Below are positions 60,086 to 64,000 of a DNA stretch of 64,000 nt, piece after piece. The translations under genes and the position numbers were made by a program. The first letter of the stretch is position 1. Each line of letters starts with the position of its first letter. The notes under the pieces are model-generated. The model saw only the letters and a list, made by a program, of their open reading frames with translations, searched no databases and had not been told where the DNA came from. Source of the stretch: Prochlorococcus sp. AG-402-K10 (GTDB lineage Bacteria; Cyanobacteriota; Cyanobacteriia; PCC-6307; Cyanobiaceae); NCBI GenBank assembly GCA_003216835.1, contig QCIF01000002.1, positions 124,001-188,000 on the forward strand, given 5' to 3'.

Positions 60086-60232
60086 ATGAAACTTAAAACT
60101 CCATTCACCATTCTCAATGGAAAATTCAATGAGATGGATTTCATCAGATATTCAATGAAAAGTAAAGAGTTTTGGGATAAAGAGTGCAAAGACCATCCAA
60201 CCAATAATCAATGCTTGATCTATTGCGACTGA
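60086..60232 (+). CDS. Small protein C of a three-member paralogous family
   Basis: A 48-residue ORF with a ribosome binding site AAGAGGT before ATG 60086. It begins M-K-L-K-T-P-F-T-I-L-N-G then N-E-M-D-F-I, like B, and ends F-W-D-K-E-C-K-D-H-P-T-N-N-Q-C, like A, so it combines both. It sits downstream of RNA copy 2 with the same spacing as A has from RNA copy 1. The Cys/His pattern could bind metal, but this is speculation. Confidence 0.68.
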   Translation: MKLKTPFTILNGKFNEMDFIRYSMKSKEFWDKECKDHPTNNQCLIYCD

Positions 60233-60307
60233 ACTTTTGTAATAAGCAAATAATTACTTTTACCTAAAAACAAAAGTATCGCCAGAAAGAACAATATTTT
60301 GAAAAAA

Positions 60308-62224
60308 TTAAGATCTTTTTTTAATATTTTTTAAATTTCTTAGTATCGTGTGCCCTAATTGCGCCCTATATAGGAACCTTGCATAAGTCCCATCTAAACT
60401 TTTAACAGGAAATATAAAATGTGTCTTGTTTATATATTCTCTCATCCCCTTTGTGACGGAACCAATTAAACCTTTTCCTCCCTCTCTCATAAGTTTGTCA
60501 TCATTCCAATCAATTCTTTTTCTTCCAGTAAAGATAGTTTTATTATCATCTTCTCCTCTTGTTAATATTAAAACTTGATCATGCTTTCCAGAAGGAGATT
60601 TTTCTTCGATATAAGTTAATAAGGTTTTAGGAAATTCATTATAAGAAAGTAACTGTTCATCAATCAATTCTCGTATAAAATCAACAACACTAATCTTATG
60701 ATCAAAATTAATAATTTTTTTCTCTAATTCATAATTAAGTAAAAACTTATTACCAATTGCCCTTTCTCTTTGTTCAATACTTACATTATCTTTATCAATT
60801 GCTCCAGAATCCACTGCTCTTGTATTTTCACTTTGAACATGAGCAAGATCTCCCCCCTTAGCAAATCTTAGGGATAATTCATGATCTTCAAATACATCTT
60901 TCCATCTTTCAAAAATTGTTCCAGGAACGCATAATTCAAAATATTCTGCATATGGTCTTGAACCAAACATTCTTGCTCTTTGAACATAAGTATTTTGCTG
61001 CATCTTTCCTTTTACATTTCTAGAAAAGAAGAATGTTAATAAATTTTCAAAAGTTAATCCCCTTGAGACAATATTGCCACCGATAGCAAAAGTAAATAAG
61101 ACCTGAGGTTTACATGCCCGTAAAACATTTTCTTTATCTTTTTTACTATTTAAAATTAATACTTGATTCTGACCTATATACCTCAACAAATATTTCAATA
61201 TACTTTCAACTTCAGAAGTCTCAAAAAGTCCACTTGCAATTTTTATTAATTCATTAAGTATTCTTTGATCATGATTAGTCAATCTATGTAAAACAGAATC
61301 AACTAGTTTTTTATCCTCTTCATGATCTCTTACTCTCCCTGCAGTATGAATCAACATTGAGTAACCTTTTGGTTCTACAGATGGATAGTTCAAGTAAGCA
61401 GTCCTAAGCATGAATCTTAAAACTGCATGTCTTAGAAATTTGGGATCATCATATTCTTCAGGAAGAATATTTAAAATATATCTATTCTCAGTTTCTTGTA
61501 TATTATCTGGGAAAAAGAATTCTCTGCCTTTATATTTTTGATGACTATCTAAATAAACCCAATGTTCTGACTTATTTAAAAATGTATTGTTTAAATCTAA
61601 TCTGCCTGGAGTAGCAGTAACACCGATATATATTCCTCCTTCTTCTAGTTTGACAAGTTCACCAAGTCTTTTATGTATTGCAGTTGATTCGGCATCTTTT
61701 TTATTAATGTTGGTATTAGGAGTTGCAAAATCTGCTTCATCATCAAGGATTACTCTATCTTTAAAATTTCTTGCATTAACAATAAGTTTTTTAAGTCTAA
61801 CTGAGTTCTTTCTGCAAAATACAACTCTTGGAATGTTTAATTTTAATTGTTCTGGTAACAATTCTTCTACTTGTGAGTCTCTTAGTGGAGATGGGTTTAA
61901 TTGACAAGCATTTAAAAACCTATCAAAATTTTGAGACTCTAATTCTGTATTATCATTAACAACAACAAAAATAGTTTTAAACCCATAATCAAGTAATTTA
62001 CAAGTTAAAGCAATCATTAATTCAGTTTTGCCAGATTGTGGTTCACCATAAATAACAAATGAATTTCCTTGCTTTTTGTCAATTACATCAATTGCTTGCT
62101 CAACTCCATTTTCTATAATTTCTGTATTAAAGTTACTTTCCTTTAACGCATTTATTCTATTTATATATCTATCATCAGATTTCTCTAAATTAAAAGAATT
62201 AATAAGTTCCTCAGGTGTAATCAT
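60308..62224 (-). CDS. Z1-domain SF2 helicase-like ATPase
   Basis: A 638-residue P-loop ATPase. Walker A is G-E-P-Q-S-G-K-T (60-67), Walker B is V-I-L-D-D-E-A-D-F (158-166), and motif III is T-A-T-P (203-206). The C-terminal half has G-G-N-I-V-S-R-G-L-T-F-E-N-L and Q-N-T-Y-V-Q-R-A-R-M-F-G, the hallmarks of the Z1 domain. Z1 proteins are known mainly from restriction-like and conflict loci, usually beside a nuclease. It is divergent from the 194-residue gene with a 56-bp shared promoter region. No methylase or recognisable nuclease is in the window. Confidence 0.85.
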   Translation of the reverse strand: MITPEELINSFNLEKSDDRYINRINALKESNFNTEIIENGVEQAIDVIDKKQGNSFVIYGEPQSGKTELMIALTCKLLDYGFKTIFVVVNDNTELESQNFDRFLNACQLNPSPLRDSQVEELLPEQLKLNIPRVVFCRKNSVRLKKLIVNARNFKDRVILDDEADFATPNTNINKKDAESTAIHKRLGELVKLEEGGIYIGVTATPGRLDLNNTFLNKSEHWVYLDSHQKYKGREFFFPDNIQETENRYILNILPEEYDDPKFLRHAVLRFMLRTAYLNYPSVEPKGYSMLIHTAGRVRDHEEDKKLVDSVLHRLTNHDQRILNELIKIASGLFETSEVESILKYLLRYIGQNQVLILNSKKDKENVLRACKPQVLFTFAIGGNIVSRGLTFENLLTFFFSRNVKGKMQQNTYVQRARMFGSRPYAEYFELCVPGTIFERWKDVFEDHELSLRFAKGGDLAHVQSENTRAVDSGAIDKDNVSIEQRERAIGNKFLLNYELEKKIINFDHKISVVDFIRELIDEQLLSYNEFPKTLLTYIEEKSPSGKHDQVLILTRGEDDNKTIFTGRKRIDWNDDKLMREGGKGLIGSVTKGMREYINKTHFIFPVKSLDGTYARFLYRAQLGHTILRNLKNIKKRS

Positions 62225-62280
62225 AGAGGTAAATTTTTGAATAAAATAATAATATCTTTTTCATAAAATGTGAAGTAATT

Positions 62281-62865
62281 ATGTCTTTATCAACAGAAGA
62301 TATGCTACATGGGGCAGCACTTTTGTCCTTAATGCAATCTATGGAAGATTTAGGTAAAGAAATAACTTACAAAATTTCAAGAGGTGAAACAAAATCCTGT
62401 TATCAATTATTAGTTCACCACTCTAATAATATAAATTCACTAAATATTGGACTCTATATAAAAAGATCTAGGAAAAGATTATCACCTTGGAGATATACTT
62501 TCTCTCATGAAAATCAACATGAAATTGAAAGGTTATTAGATAAAAATGACTATTTATTTCTACTTTTAATTACAGATCAAGAGGGTGTAGCAATTATTGA
62601 TTACAACACACTTAAATTACTATTAGATAATCATTTTGATTCTTCAGAGTGGATATCAGTGAGTAGAAAACTTAGAGAAAATTATCGCATTTGTGGCAAG
62701 AATGGAAAATTAGACAGAGCATTGCCAAAAAATGATTTCCCAAAAAGAATAATTGAATATATAAATACGAATCTATATCAAACCAAAGAAATTGAACCAA
62801 AAAGGAATAGATTCAATCATTACATACGTAAGATAAAAAATAAATTTAATTCAGAATTAAAATAA
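62281..62865 (+). CDS. Unknown protein paired with the Z1 ATPase
   Basis: A 194-residue protein without a signal peptide or membrane helix. Visible features: Y-K-I-S-R-G-E-T-K-S-C-Y-Q-L near 31-44, L-Y-I-K-R-S-R-K-R-L-S-P-W-R-Y-T-F, D-Y-L-F-L-L-L-I-T-D-Q-E-G, W-I-S-V-S-R-K-L-R-E-N-Y, and a lysine/arginine-rich C-terminus. The alternating strands with D, Y and K/R residues could suit a nuclease or nucleic-acid-binding fold, but I recognise no motif well enough to say. It shares a 56-bp divergent promoter with the Z1 gene. Confidence 0.65.
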   Translation: MSLSTEDMLHGAALLSLMQSMEDLGKEITYKISRGETKSCYQLLVHHSNNINSLNIGLYIKRSRKRLSPWRYTFSHENQHEIERLLDKNDYLFLLLITDQEGVAIIDYNTLKLLLDNHFDSSEWISVSRKLRENYRICGKNGKLDRALPKNDFPKRIIEYINTNLYQTKEIEPKRNRFNHYIRKIKNKFNSELK

Positions 62866-62894
62866 ACTTTATTTACTCAAAGAAATTTAAATTT

Positions 62895-62928
62895 AAAAAA
62901 AGACCTCAAGTGCAATAACCTGAGGTCT
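62895..62928 (-). terminator. Intrinsic terminator of the pentapeptide-repeat gene (right repeat unit)
   Basis: Stem AGACCTCA (62901-62908) pairs with TGAGGTCT (62921-62928), with a U-run on the minus strand (62895-62900). It lies 47 bp past the stop of the minus-strand gene at 62975. It corresponds to the terminator at 59517-59547 in position relative to the 14-bp repeat. Confidence 0.78.
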
Positions 62929-62944
62929 TGTGAAATTGAAATGA

Positions 62945-62958
62945 AACTCCCCGGGCGG
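62945..62958. repeat. GC-rich 14-bp direct repeat, right copy
   Basis: AACTCCCCGGGCGG, identical to 59564-59577. It sits in the 3' untranslated part of the pentapeptide-repeat gene. The two copies bracket the AlpA, RNA copy 2, small protein C, Z1 and 194-residue genes. Confidence 0.75.
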
Positions 62959-62974
62959 GTTTTAGATGTATAAA

Positions 62975-63691
62975 TCAGCGTTTTATAAGATTTGAACCTC
63001 CCCTTCCATTAGGGATGCAGGTCCATCCCCTTGGTAAAGATGTTGGACAACCACTAGAGATATAGATATTTGCTTTAACAACACTAAGGTTGGCATCAAA
63101 CAGGTCAGCACCTCTAAGGTTGGTATTATTCAGGTTGACATTCTCAAGGTTGGCACCAATCAGGTTAGCACCAAACAGTTTGGCATAATACAGGTTGGCA
63201 CGACTAAGGTTGGCATCCCACAAGTTGGATTCTCTCAATTTGGCACCACTAAGGTTGGCACGACTAAGGTTGGCATGACTAAGGTTGGCACCACTAAGGG
63301 AAGCATACTCAAGTGTGGCACCACTAAGGTTGGCACCTTTCAGATTGGCATAATACAGGTTGGCACGACTAAGGTTGGCACCTGTCAGATTGGCATCACT
63401 AAGGTTGGCACGACTAAGGGTGGCTTTCCACATGTCAGCACCACTAAGGTTGGCACCACTAAGGTTGGCACCTTTCAGATCTGTATAACTCAGGTCGGCA
63501 CCTATCAGATTGGCATCACTAAGGTTGGCTTCACTCAGATCGTCAACTCTAAGTTTGGCACCTTTCAGGTTTGTATGACTTAAGTTGCCGGATTCCCAGT
63601 CACTTTTTGTTGGTTTTAAATGATCAGCAAAACATGTTATTGGTGTGGTTGCTAGAGCTAAATAGCAAGTTATTGCTAATGTTTTTTTCAT
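62975..63691 (-). CDS. Exported pentapeptide-repeat protein
   Basis: A 238-residue protein with a signal peptide ([10 protein letters not shown], cleavage likely near C-F-A at 22) and about 33 pentapeptides of the A-(D/N)-L-x-x type between residues 42 and 205, forming a right-handed quadrilateral beta helix. The end has [13 protein letters not shown], a possible disulfide pair. Function of secreted pentapeptide proteins in picocyanobacteria is unknown. The DNA repeats with a 15-bp period, so length may vary between strains. It is divergent from the lipoprotein gene with a 248-bp gap. Confidence 0.9.
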   Translation of the reverse strand: MKKTLAITCYLALATTPITCFADHLKPTKSDWESGNLSHTNLKGAKLRVDDLSEANLSDANLIGADLSYTDLKGANLSGANLSGADMWKATLSRANLSDANLTGANLSRANLYYANLKGANLSGATLEYASLSGANLSHANLSRANLSGAKLRESNLWDANLSRANLYYAKLFGANLIGANLENVNLNNTNLRGADLFDANLSVVKANIYISSGCPTSLPRGWTCIPNGRGGSNLIKR

Positions 63692-63939
63692 GTATATATT
63701 TTTTTAATAATTATTTTAGATAAAATTTCAATTTAAGTTTTTTTGTTGGCAAGTTAAGAGCGGTACGGGTCAACTGCATCTTTCTTCTAACAATATAAAA
63801 TCAGGAAACATCTTAATTATTTAAATATTTATGTTTTGTAAAAATTATTTAATCAATAATTATGATGTTGTTAAGTCAATATTTAAGATAATTTTATTAA
63901 GTAACCACAATTATTTTAAAGAAACTTACAAATTTCAAA

Positions 63940-64000
63940 ATGAAACTAAGTTATTTTTTGTTTTTATTCATCTCACCAATTCTTTTAGTGAGTTGCGGGA
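63940..64000 (+). CDS. Start of a lipoprotein gene (cut by window end)
   Basis: From ATG 63940 the first 20 codons read M-K-L-S-Y-F-L-F-L-F-I-S-P-I-L-L-V-S-C-G. This is a lipoprotein signal peptide with the lipobox L-V-S-C, so Cys19 would become the lipidated N-terminus after cleavage by signal peptidase II. Nothing more of the protein is visible. Confidence 0.75.
   Translation, partial: MKLSYFLFLFISPILLVSCG

Noticed and set aside
63080-63560. 15-bp periodic repeats that look like a CRISPR array
   Set aside because: There are no unique spacers; the period is the codon repeat of the pentapeptide protein and no cas gene is present.
63275-63583. 102-residue plus-strand frame full of K-V-G-T-T repeats
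   Set aside because: It is only the antisense reading of the pentapeptide-repeat DNA.

Overview
The window is strongly AT-rich, gene-dense bacterial DNA with short spacers. Its gene content points to a high-light-clade marine Prochlorococcus: RpaA and RpaB regulators, Ycf3, Ycf34, ChlM, the phylloquinone (Men) genes, eight NDH-1 subunit genes (ndhA, D, E, F, G, H, I, M), phytoene synthase and desaturase, and a LysR regulator of RbcR type. The assignment rests on protein resemblance and gene order recalled from that group; no search was run. I found no rRNA or tRNA gene.

Layout. 1-5927: end of a probable RelA/SpoT gene, DUF2062 protein, mnmE, nadC, argS and a HisC-like aminotransferase. 9552-5924 (minus): prfB, DUF3285, ybeY, dgkA, trpG/pabA and a degenerate metallo-beta-lactamase-fold protein. 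prfB keeps the classical +1 frameshift site. 9629-10812: glutaredoxin and glutathione synthetase. 10805-15856: phylloquinone genes menF, menA, menC, menE, menI. 15866-26716: ndhH, rsmH, cysteine desulfurase, a LuxR-type response regulator, chlM, purE, cysC, SUI1, trpB, rhodanese, DUF3352-like protein, gltA. 26792-30976: ndhA-I-G-E, nadK, CYTH. 31040-34467: small protein, PedR-like regulator, metF, nucleotidyltransferase, scpA. 34591-41107: ndhD, ndhF, NnrU/Z-ISO-like protein, LysR regulator, DUF3172, ndhM. 41198-46174: crtP, crtB, RRM protein, tRNA nucleotidyltransferase, ycf34, tsaB. 50992-46179 (minus): rpaB, plsX, fabH, fabD, plsC, a lipid operon headed by a photosynthesis regulator. 51099-57787: radA, ycf3, Cu ATPase, tmk, holB, rpaA.

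From 57788 to the end the character changes. Spacers lengthen and unfamiliar genes appear: a 119-residue protein, two copies of a structured RNA element whose stems covary, three paralogous tiny ORFs with very strong ribosome binding sites, an AlpA-like HTH protein, a Z1-type helicase-like ATPase divergent from an unknown 194-residue protein, an exported pentapeptide-repeat protein, and the start of a lipoprotein. Two GC-rich 14-bp direct repeats, each beside a minus-strand terminator, bracket about 3.4 kb holding the AlpA, Z1 and 194-residue genes. I read this as a small accessory cassette, possibly a defence or satellite-type element, and as the part of the window most likely to hold something undescribed.
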